From the NCBI GenBank assembly GCA_041391505.1, contig JAWKNW010000003.1:1-64000 (forward strand): a stretch of 64,000 bases of DNA, read 5' to 3'. The position numbers and the translations under genes were made by a program. Below, one piece after another: positions 54,601 to 62,610 of the stretch. Numbering within the stretch: position 1 is the first letter of the stretch; the number at the start of each line of letters is the position of its first letter. The notes below the pieces were generated by a model. The model saw nothing but the letters and a program-made list of their open reading frames with translations. It made no database searches and was not told where the DNA came from. The stretch is from Rhodothermales bacterium. GTDB lineage: Bacteria > Bacteroidota > Rhodothermia > Rhodothermales > JAHQVL01.

Positions 54601-57600
54601 TTACTTGATGATGGAAAAGCGGCCGATCTTCTCGCCGATACCCGGCGCCTCGACGTGGTAGATGTACACCCCGAAGGCGACATCCAGCCCGTCGTCCGAC
54701 TGCAGGTTCCAGCTCTCGATACTGTCCTCGATGGGGGCTGAATGCGAGAGGGTCTTCACCAGCCGGCCGCTCATCGTAAAGATCCGGATCGTGCATTCCT
54801 GCGGCAGATTCCGGAAGTCGATACGCCGCTCGCCCCGGCTCGAGAGCTGGATGTTGCGCGGTTCGAGCGAGTTGACCGCGATATAGGGGTCGGGGACGAC
54901 GTAGATGTTGTCGAGTGAGGATTCCTCGATGACCTCGGGCACGGTGTTGCCCTCCACCTTGAAGGTGAGCACGTCGTCCCGATCGAACGGCTTGCTCGTT
55001 TCGAGGAGGTACACGTCGCCGGCCACCGGCATTTCGTTGCGCGTCACGTTGTTGAGCGTGGCGAGCGCCTGGGCCGGCGTGGGGTTGGCCAGGATGAGGG
55101 CGCGCATGCCGGGCGAGAGCGCCGTCAGCGAGTCCACCACCTCATCGTACCACACGTCGATCTCTTCCAGGAAGTCGTCGATCTCCAGGGTTTCGAGGTC
55201 CTCGCCATACGGCAGCGCCCCGAAGCCGCGGACGTTGCGGACGGCCAGCGAGTCGTACAACGTATTCGCGTTCACGCCCACCTGCCCCATCACGGCCTGC
55301 CCCGTCGCGGAGAGGCCGAGGCGGAATTGCCAGGTCGACCGGGCGTAAAACGTGTAGCCCGAAAGCGGCACGCCGAGGACGCGGACGTTCACGATGTCGC
55401 CCGGGGAGAGGGCCCCGCGGACACTGTCCGCCGGCAGCAGCGGCGCAGCGGCCTCCGTCAGCTGGAACGGCACCTTGCGGGGATTATTCAGGTCCGTCAC
55501 ATCCCAGATCGAAAAGTTCGTCTGGATGCGGTTGCGCGGAGAGAGCGCATTCGAGGTGTCGACGCCCATTTCGCCGACCCGGAGTTCGTAGTCGTGCGGG
55601 ACGGCGTCGCCCCCATCCGGCACGAGGATCGTCACCGGGACACGGGGAATCGCCGTGCCGCGTGGATTCGGGCCGTTGTCCATCCATCCGGTCGTGACCG
55701 GCTCGGGGCGGGTCGGGCCGTTGAGTTCGATCTTCATCCCGTCGTACAGACGGGCGTTGAGCACATCGTTATTGAAGATCGCGGCGCCGCGCGAGCCGAC
55801 CGGGCTCGTCGCCAGCGTGTCGCCCGTCGTGACGTTGCGGAAGACCCAGCCCGTCGTCAACCCGTTTTTCAGGAAGACCGGGTCGATCTCGGCAAAGGAG
55901 TTGTCGTCCGTGAAGGTGATCGCGTAGTCGTAGCCCTTGCTGTTGGCGTCGTCCGGGATCAGGAACTGGACGTTGAGGCTGCCGCTCGCATTGCCGCCGC
56001 GTTCGATGCGCCCATCCGCCAGCTGCGGCTCGACGTACCCCAGCGCGTGCGGCTGCGGCACAACCACCGCGGCGTTGCGGTCGACGTTGATCGGCCGGTC
56101 GAACGCGTCCACCTCGATGATCTTGGAGCTTTCCGTCGGCGACAGTTCGGCGAGGGACTCGAACTTGGAGATCCCGCGATCGAAGAACGACGTGTGGTAG
56201 CCCTGGTCGACGGAGACGACGGCGTAGTAGTAGGTCCGGCCGTTGTCGACCGTGGAGTCGACGAAGCTGTATTTCAGGCCGCTGTCCGAGCCCATGTCGT
56301 ACGACACGCCGAACTCCCCTACCGGCACCGGGTGCGCGCCGAACAGGCCGTCCTTGAGGTCGAACTGAACCTTGTCGCCCGTGGCGCTCAGCAGCGGCTC
56401 CCAGAGGAGCGGGTTGCCGAAGGCGTCGGTGATGGTCTTGATGTCGTTGAATTCAGGGTCCGTGCTGCGGTAGACCTTGTACATCTCGAAATCCAGCCCG
56501 TAGATGGGGTCGCGCGAGATCTCGGCGCTCTGATCCCACACCAGCGTCACCTTCTTGTCCCCCGGCACGGCCGTCAGGAACGGAGTGCGCGGCGGTCGGG
56601 CGAAGTTGTAGTCGGCGTCGTAGATGTTCTGCATCGTCCGCTTGTTGCGGAGCATGTCCTGGAAGTCGTTGCCGCAGAAGAAGGCGAGCGAGAACCGCTG
56701 GGTGAGGCCCTGGGCGATCTTCGAGTAGCCGGAGCTGTAGGCGTAGATCACGTCGGCCGTTTCGGTCGGGACGATAAACTCCGCCTCGTCCACCGGCTGG
56801 ATGTATTCGCGCCAGAACAGCTGGTCGTCGTCGAGGTCGCGGTCGAAATCCGACGGCGTCCGGATCACCATGTTGGTGAGGCCGATCTGGTCGATCTCGT
56901 CGTTGTCGGTGAACTCGAAGTTCGGCTCGCCGGGGTCCGGGACGCCGTTGGCTTCGGTGCCATCGGGGTCGGGGCCGGGGTAGTTCTCGTTTTCGGGGCC
57001 GACGCCGTCGGAGCCGGTGTCGTCCAGCAGCGGCTCGATGGTCAGGACGCCGTCGCCGTCGAGGTCTTCGCCTTCGTCGAGGATGAAGTTGTTGTTGCGG
57101 TCCTCGTTGTCGTAGATGCCATTGCCGTTGACGTCATCCCAGGTGCGCCAGTCGCCGTCGTCGTCGATGCCGTTCTCGCGGCTCTCGTCGCGGAGCCCGT
57201 CGTCGTCGTTGTCGATGCCGTCGTTGTCGATGCCCGGGCTTTCGAGGAAGCCCACGCCGGCGTAGCCGACCTTGAAGCCGTTGATGACGAGGTCGCGCTT
57301 GAGCCACTGGTAGGTGATGTCGTCCTCGGTGTCGAACAGCGCCTGGTTGTCGCCCGTGATGTCGGCGATGTCGTAGTCGACGATCATCGCGATGATGGCG
57401 CGCTCGATGTCTTTCCGGGAGATGTTCTCGACGTCGAACGTGGCGATGTAGATGTCTTCCGCGAGGATGCTGGCCCACTGGTACTGGCGGACCTTCACCT
57501 CGATGCCGAGGCCGCGCCGGCCGCCCTGATCCCAGCTACGGCGATCGGGCTCGCCGGTGGCCGGGTCGATGAACGGGTAATACGGAAATTCGTCGTTGTC

Positions 57601-58485
57601 GCGGTCGTCGGCGAGGTAGTAGGATTCCTGGTCGGCGCGGATGAACGAGCCGTAGGCGCCGTTCCACCGGCCGGCGCGGATGCCGGGGCGGTTGTCGCCC
57701 GGGAGCCGGTCGTCGCCGACGTACGACTGCGGCGGCCAGAACGCCGGCCACGTCTCGGCGAAGTTCGACTGCGACGTGTACTCGATGAGGTTGACGAGTT
57801 CGTTCTGGAGCAGCCCGTCGTTGTTCAGGTCCTCCCCGTCGTCCAGCACGCCGTTGCCGTTGGCATCCTCATTCAGGCCGCCGATGAAATAAAAGCCGGC
57901 GTCGGTGAGCCGCTGCCGGTCGTCGGCGTTGTCGTTGAGGCGGTTGCGGGTCGTCGGGTCCCCTTTCATGTTGTAGTAGCCAGGGACCGCCGTGAAGTGG
58001 AATTTGTGGCTGCCGCTCGGGTGGGTGTCGCCGCCGCTGCGGTTGTAGCTCTCGCTCAGGATCCGGAGGGTGTCGCCGTTGTCGCTCACCACTTCGCCGC
58101 CGACGATGAAGCTCATCGTGTGGCCGTATTCCACGCCCGACCCCTTCGGCCAGGTGATGCGGTTCGGCGAGATGGTACCGCCCCAGTAGCCGGCCGAGAT
58201 GTTGACGTTGGTGACGTACGGCACCTGGATGAGGTTGCCCGAGGCCAGCCCGCCGCGCACGAAGTTGCGCAGCGAGAGGTCGGTGATGGCCTGCACCGTG
58301 GCGTCGCGCCGGCCCCGCTTTTTGCCGGCGTCCTCCCATTTCTCGATGGCGGCGTCGACCGCCTCCTGGCGCTCGAGCGCGGCCCGCTCCTCGCGGAGCG
58401 CGTTTTTCGACTGCCCGAACGCGCTGGCCGTGGCCATACACCCGATCAAAACCGCGAGCGCTATTTGCCCAACGTACGTCTTCAT
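54601..58485 (-). CDS. Large secreted surface protein with Asp/Asn-rich calcium repeats, FN3 and C-terminal sorting-like domain
   Basis: A 1294-residue exported protein (signal peptide from 58485, MKTYVGQIALAVLIGCMAT). An acidic stretch (about nucleotides 57040-57240) has many DNDxDG, DDDGD and DVNGNGIYD motifs, typical of calcium-binding thrombospondin type 3 or dockerin-like repeats. A fibronectin-type region follows (TPFLTAVPGDKKVTLVWDQS). The last 90 residues (NLPQECTIRIFTMSGRLVKT...AFGVYIYHVEAPG) resemble the FlgD-Ig/T9SS C-terminal domain in a divergent form. It lies 93 bp after the TonB-dependent receptor gene. The function is probably adhesion or extracellular binding; no enzyme motif is seen. 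Confidence 0.82.
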   Translation of the reverse strand: MKTYVGQIALAVLIGCMATASAFGQSKNALREERAALERQEAVDAAIEKWEDAGKKRGRRDATVQAITDLSLRNFVRGGLASGNLIQVPYVTNVNISAGYWGGTISPNRITWPKGSGVEYGHTMSFIVGGEVVSDNGDTLRILSESYNRSGGDTHPSGSHKFHFTAVPGYYNMKGDPTTRNRLNDNADDRQRLTDAGFYFIGGLNEDANGNGVLDDGEDLNNDGLLQNELVNLIEYTSQSNFAETWPAFWPPQSYVGDDRLPGDNRPGIRAGRWNGAYGSFIRADQESYYLADDRDNDEFPYYPFIDPATGEPDRRSWDQGGRRGLGIEVKVRQYQWASILAEDIYIATFDVENISRKDIERAIIAMIVDYDIADITGDNQALFDTEDDITYQWLKRDLVINGFKVGYAGVGFLESPGIDNDGIDNDDDGLRDESRENGIDDDGDWRTWDDVNGNGIYDNEDRNNNFILDEGEDLDGDGVLTIEPLLDDTGSDGVGPENENYPGPDPDGTEANGVPDPGEPNFEFTDNDEIDQIGLTNMVIRTPSDFDRDLDDDQLFWREYIQPVDEAEFIVPTETADVIYAYSSGYSKIAQGLTQRFSLAFFCGNDFQDMLRNKRTMQNIYDADYNFARPPRTPFLTAVPGDKKVTLVWDQSAEISRDPIYGLDFEMYKVYRSTDPEFNDIKTITDAFGNPLLWEPLLSATGDKVQFDLKDGLFGAHPVPVGEFGVSYDMGSDSGLKYSFVDSTVDNGRTYYYAVVSVDQGYHTSFFDRGISKFESLAELSPTESSKIIEVDAFDRPINVDRNAAVVVPQPHALGYVEPQLADGRIERGGNASGSLNVQFLIPDDANSKGYDYAITFTDDNSFAEIDPVFLKNGLTTGWVFRNVTTGDTLATSPVGSRGAAIFNNDVLNARLYDGMKIELNGPTRPEPVTTGWMDNGPNPRGTAIPRVPVTILVPDGGDAVPHDYELRVGEMGVDTSNALSPRNRIQTNFSIWDVTDLNNPRKVPFQLTEAAAPLLPADSVRGALSPGDIVNVRVLGVPLSGYTFYARSTWQFRLGLSATGQAVMGQVGVNANTLYDSLAVRNVRGFGALPYGEDLETLEIDDFLEEIDVWYDEVVDSLTALSPGMRALILANPTPAQALATLNNVTRNEMPVAGDVYLLETSKPFDRDDVLTFKVEGNTVPEVIEESSLDNIYVVPDPYIAVNSLEPRNIQLSSRGERRIDFRNLPQECTIRIFTMSGRLVKTLSHSAPIEDSIESWNLQSDDGLDVAFGVYIYHVEAPGIGEKIGRFSIIK

Positions 58486-58578
58486 GAATCGCTGTATTGC
58501 AGAGTTCTGAGTGCGGATGCGAGCCGGGTGGATGGACACGCCGTTCGCGCCCTATTGCCGCCGGCGTGCATCGACGCC

Positions 58579-61497
58579 TTAAAAGTTGACCGTAACCGCC
58601 AGCCGGATCAGCCGCGGGGCGGAGTACCAGCTCGGGACGTTGTCGTCCTGGTTGCGGGAGAACAGCCCGACGAATTCGTTGACCCGGTTGCGGTCCGCCT
58701 GCACCACCGGCAGACGCACGATCTGGCCGGCGCGGCCGGAGACCGCATCCACGAACCGCTCGTTCAGGCGGTTGAACACGTTGTCGACCTGCAGCCGGAT
58801 GCCGTACGACAGCGGGCCGGCGCTAAACCGTTTTTCGGCGCTCATGTCGAACGTGAACAGCACGGGCTTGCGCTCGGCGTTCAGGAATTCGTTGTCCGGG
58901 AAGTCGAGGTTCGGATCGAGGAACGCCGGCGTGTACGGCTGCCCGGTGGCGAGCTGGCCGATGAAGCCGACGTTCCAGTTGCCGGCGACGCCCACGTTGG
59001 CGGACAGGTTGGCGGTCAGCGTCTGGTCCCAGTCCAGCGCGATGATCTGCCGGTCGATGAACAGGTCGCCGACTTCGCCGGAGCGGCCGGCGATCACGAT
59101 GTTGGCGATGTCGTTCGGGTTGGACGAGCTGCCCCGCGCGTCGGAGTAGGTGACGTCGAACGAGGTGCCCAGCAGCATCCCGACGGGCCGCGTGACGAGC
59201 GAGAACGTGCCGCCGCGCACCAGGCCGTAGTCCCGGTTCACCGTCCGCAGGTACTGGACGTTATCCAGCGTGGAGAGGATTTCGGTGCCCAGCAGGTTGC
59301 GGATGTTCTTGTAGAAGAGGTTGATGTCGACCCCAATGAAGTCCGTCAGCTGCTGCTGCAGGCCCATCTCGTACTTGATGGTCCGCTCGGGCTGGAGGTC
59401 CGGGTTGCCGACCTGCCGGTTTTCGAGCCGGCCGACGTTGATGCCGTCGAACACCGGGTTTTTGAAGATCTCGAGGTACGCCGGCATCTGCACGAAATGC
59501 CCGTACGCCACGCGGAACGCGCCGCGGGTGGAGATCGGGTAGGAGACGCCGAGGCGGGGGCTGAAATAGAACTTCGGGCTCGTGGCGGTGAAGTTGTCGG
59601 CGCGCCCGAGGCGATCGGTCGGCGTGCGCGGGTCGAGCAGGCGCTGCTCGCGCACGTCGAAGTATTCGAACCGCACGCCGGCCTTGACGACGAGGCGGGA
59701 ATCGAACTCCAGCTTGTCCTGCGCGAACACGGCCAGTTCGATCGGCGACTGCTCGAAGCGGTCGTTCACGGCAAACCGCTGCAGCTCGGGCACCAGCACC
59801 GGCGTCAGCCCGGCGACGGCGTCGAAATAATCCTCGAAGTTGGGGTAGTCGAAGGCCGACGGATACGGCAGGTTGATGAAGAGCGAATCGGGATGGTCGC
59901 GGAAGACCCAGCTCCGGTCCAGATCCTCGACGACAAACGTATTCTGCCGGAACTGAACGCCGGTTTTGAACTCGTTGCGGTCGTTCACCTGCCAGGTCAG
60001 GTCGGCCGAGCCGATCAGCTGCTCTTCCTTGCGCTGGTAGGCCGTGTTGTCCGTGGCGCCCAGCGTGAAGCCGGTGACGTCGTCCTGGGCATTGATGAAC
60101 TGATAGCGGGCATCCTGCACCGAGTCGAAGGCGTGCTCTTCGTAGTCGGACGTCTTGTACGACCCGCGCAGGTTGAACACCTTGTTATTCCCGATCGTCT
60201 GCTTGTAGTTGAGGATGCCCGTCCACGACGTGAAGTACTCGTGGTCCCGCCCTTCCGGCGCATACCGCCAGGCGTTGTTGAAGCCCTGGCCCTCGGACTG
60301 GTTGAAGATGCCGCCGACGGTGAGCGAGGAGCGCGCGCTCGGGCGGAAGACGAATTTAGGGTTGATGGTAAACGAGCGGCGCCAGTCCATGTCGACGATC
60401 GAGCCGTCGCCGGAGGCGAAGGTGATGGGGTTGCCGTCGCGGCCCAGGATATAGTTGCCGGCAGGCGTGCGGGCGGTATCGAGCGTGATGAGGCGGGTGT
60501 CGTCCGGCTGGTACAGGTCGCGGTACCAGCGGCGGTAGGTGTCGATCTTGAACCCGTCCTCTGGCAGAAAGTCCTCGACGCCCTTCAGATGCCCGACCCG
60601 ATCCTCGTACCGGCTCGACACGAAAAATCCGAGACGGTCGAATTTCTTGATGATGGGCCCGCTCAGCGTGAGCGAGACGTCCTTGCTTTCGATGGGGTCG
60701 AAGGCGTTCGTCCCGACGAAGATGCCGTCCTCCGGCGCCAGGAAGCCGCTCCCCTGCACTTTCAGGTTGCCTTCTAGCTTGTTGCCCGGGTCGCGGGTGG
60801 TGAGGCTGACGATGCCCGACTGGGCGCCGCCGAGTTCGGCGTCAAACGTGCCGGTGAACACCTGAAGCTCCTGGATGGACTGGACCTCGAGGTCCACCGT
60901 GTTGCCGCCGCCCTGGCTGAACACGTCCTGCACCGGGATGCCGTCGACGATGTACGCCGTCTCGCGCTGCCGGCCGCCGCGAAAGTTGAAGCCGCCCTGC
61001 GCGTTCGTCACGACGCCCGGCTGAAACCGCACCAGGTCCGCCACTTCGGTGACCGGCAGGTTCTCGATCGTCTCGCGCGACACGAAGGACACCGTCGTCG
61101 TCCGGTCCCGGATCACGATCGGCCGGTCCGCGCTGACGACGATCTCCTCACCCTGAAACACCTCTTCGGCCAGCTTGCCGTCGACGGTCGTCGTGCGCCC
61201 CGAAAACACCTGGACGTCGGCCGTCTTGAGCGTCGAAAACCCGACGAAGGACATCACCACGGTGTACGTCCCGGGGGGGACGCTCAGCAGGAAGTACTTG
61301 CCGTCGGCGTCCGTGACCGTCCCGACGTACGTGTTCTCTTCGAGAAACACGTTGACACCGGGGAGCGACTCGCCGGTGGCGGTGTCGACCACCTGCCCGG
61401 AAATCTTGCCCGTGGACTGTGCCCGCGCCGGCGAGGCACACAGCGCCACACAGGCCAGCAGCACGCTGAAAAGGATCGAAAGACGGTACGAGACCAT
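58579..61497 (-). CDS. TonB-dependent receptor (carboxypeptidase-regulatory-like plug)
   Basis: A 972-residue receptor. The start at 61497 gives the signal peptide MVSYRLSILFSVLLACVALC. The carboxypeptidase-like domain (about 28-110) opens with GKISGQVVDTATGESLPGVN. The plug (about 120-240) has ENLPVTEVADLVRFQPGVV and RETAYIVDGIPVQD, and a 22-strand barrel completes the protein. It heads a collinear set with a secreted protein, a PorV-like barrel and a T9SS-sorted protein, an arrangement common in this bacterial group. The ligand is unknown; there is no SusD partner. Confidence 0.93.
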   Translation of the reverse strand: MVSYRLSILFSVLLACVALCASPARAQSTGKISGQVVDTATGESLPGVNVFLEENTYVGTVTDADGKYFLLSVPPGTYTVVMSFVGFSTLKTADVQVFSGRTTTVDGKLAEEVFQGEEIVVSADRPIVIRDRTTTVSFVSRETIENLPVTEVADLVRFQPGVVTNAQGGFNFRGGRQRETAYIVDGIPVQDVFSQGGGNTVDLEVQSIQELQVFTGTFDAELGGAQSGIVSLTTRDPGNKLEGNLKVQGSGFLAPEDGIFVGTNAFDPIESKDVSLTLSGPIIKKFDRLGFFVSSRYEDRVGHLKGVEDFLPEDGFKIDTYRRWYRDLYQPDDTRLITLDTARTPAGNYILGRDGNPITFASGDGSIVDMDWRRSFTINPKFVFRPSARSSLTVGGIFNQSEGQGFNNAWRYAPEGRDHEYFTSWTGILNYKQTIGNNKVFNLRGSYKTSDYEEHAFDSVQDARYQFINAQDDVTGFTLGATDNTAYQRKEEQLIGSADLTWQVNDRNEFKTGVQFRQNTFVVEDLDRSWVFRDHPDSLFINLPYPSAFDYPNFEDYFDAVAGLTPVLVPELQRFAVNDRFEQSPIELAVFAQDKLEFDSRLVVKAGVRFEYFDVREQRLLDPRTPTDRLGRADNFTATSPKFYFSPRLGVSYPISTRGAFRVAYGHFVQMPAYLEIFKNPVFDGINVGRLENRQVGNPDLQPERTIKYEMGLQQQLTDFIGVDINLFYKNIRNLLGTEILSTLDNVQYLRTVNRDYGLVRGGTFSLVTRPVGMLLGTSFDVTYSDARGSSSNPNDIANIVIAGRSGEVGDLFIDRQIIALDWDQTLTANLSANVGVAGNWNVGFIGQLATGQPYTPAFLDPNLDFPDNEFLNAERKPVLFTFDMSAEKRFSAGPLSYGIRLQVDNVFNRLNERFVDAVSGRAGQIVRLPVVQADRNRVNEFVGLFSRNQDDNVPSWYSAPRLIRLAVTVNF

Positions 61498-61949
61498 GCT
61501 CGGTATGCGTTTGCGGATGGACTGCCGGTCGGTCGGGAAGCACTGCAGGCCTCGTTGCCCGGACCGAACGCTGCGTTGGAACTTGTCGAAAAAAGACCCG
61601 CGCGCGTTCGTGCGGGTGGTGGAATGCCGTGGTGAAGATCGCAAACCCGACAACAGGATCTGTTATGGGAGCATAAAGATTCGCGGTATAGTGACCCTGT
61701 TTTCAGGGACACTCGCGCTGACGCGATCCGGTAACAGGACGGCGCAATCTACACCTTTCCAATGTTTCTCAGATTATGAATATGTTTCCTTTCATGCAAC
61801 ACCCGAATAGGGCTGGTTCAAGGTTCTGTGTTCGAGGATCCATGTGTGGATGGCGCGACTCAGGCCATTGAGGATGCGATGTAGGCGCGACCGATCCCTG
61901 CGCCGGCATGGCAACGCGTTGAACCTCGAACCTTCCCCCTTGAACCGCC
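61498..61949. other. Upstream region of the surface-protein cluster
   Basis: These 452 bp contain no supportable gene. They include a small hairpin (CCCTG-TTTT-CAGGG, about 61693-61706), an AT-rich stretch near 61755-61800 where the receptor-operon promoter could lie, and the inverted-repeat element at 61815-61946. Confidence 0.5.
61815..61946. repeat. Imperfect 132-bp inverted-repeat element
   Basis: GGTTCAAGGTTCTGTGTTCGAGG (61815-61837) is largely complementary to 61924-61946. It lies immediately after the stop of the XRE/cupin gene and could be a mobile palindrome or a transcript-end structure. Confidence 0.45.
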
Positions 61950-62519
61950 TTACCCATTCCCATAGATGCACAGCACCCGGGCGATCTGGTCGGTGGGGTT
62001 GTTGAGGGTGTGCTCGGTGGTGCCGTCCTCGTAGAGGCAGTCGCCGGCTTCCAGGCGGAACCGCTGGTCGCCGTATTCATAGTCGAGGGTGCCTTCGAGC
62101 ACCATGAGAAACTCCTCGCCCTCGTGCGCCAGCTTCTGCCGGCGCGCCTCGCCGGGCGGGACCTCCAGCAGGAAGGGCTCCATCACCTTGTTGGGCCGCT
62201 TGTGGGCCAGGGCATGGTAGACGATATTGGAATCCGGTCGATCACGCTCGACGACCAGCCGCTCGTCTTTCCGCACGATCACCATCTCGGGGCGCGCGTC
62301 GAGCCCCTCGAACAGTTCCGACATCGTCACGCCGAGCGCATCCGCGATCTTGGCGAGCGTGGCCAGGGATGGGGTGACGCGGAAGTTCTCTACCTTGGAC
62401 AGCACGCCGCGCGTGAGGCCTGTCAGTTCGGATACCTGTTCGAGCGTATACCCTCGCAGCGTCCGAAGCACGCGGATGCGCTGCGACAATTGAACCAGAT
62501 TCATCGCTATATTGGTCAT
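61950..62519 (-). CDS. XRE-family regulator with C-terminal cupin sensor domain
   Basis: A 189-residue regulator. The start at 62519 is chosen because the helix-turn-helix begins shortly after; 62504 is also possible. The XRE helix-turn-helix (about 10-64) reads IRVLRTLRGYTLEQVSELTG and then LSKVENFRVTPSLATLAKIA. The cupin domain (about 105-185) reads GEEFLMVLEGTLDYEYGDQ and ends with CLYEDGTTEHTLNNP. Regulators of this layout (PuuR/SutR-like) bind small metabolites through the cupin. Divergent from the metallophosphoesterase gene, which is therefore a possible target. Confidence 0.92.
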   Translation of the reverse strand: MTNIAMNLVQLSQRIRVLRTLRGYTLEQVSELTGLTRGVLSKVENFRVTPSLATLAKIADALGVTMSELFEGLDARPEMVIVRKDERLVVERDRPDSNIVYHALAHKRPNKVMEPFLLEVPPGEARRQKLAHEGEEFLMVLEGTLDYEYGDQRFRLEAGDCLYEDGTTEHTLNNPTDQIARVLCIYGNG

Positions 62520-62610
62520 GCATGCGGCGCCGCCCCAGCCGGGTGCGACCCGCATCATCGTATGATGTACCCTTAACGTAGTGCCTTCGGGAGTTTGAAC
62601 AGGTAGCTTG

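Noticed and set aside
55327..60777. Plus-strand open frame of about 1800 codons antisense to two surface-protein genes
   Set aside because: It is an effect of high GC. The minus strand carries recognisable receptor and secreted-protein domains, and the antisense translation is Arg/Val/Gly-rich with no domain.
61498..61653. N-terminal extension of the TonB receptor frame by 52 codons
   Set aside because: The added residues are basic and unstructured, and would bury the signal peptide that begins at 61497.
61815..61837. GGTTCAA/TTCGAGG segment resembling a tRNA T-arm
   Set aside because: No acceptor stem, anticodon arm or CCA end is present; it is one arm of an inverted repeat. I found no tRNA or rRNA gene in the window.
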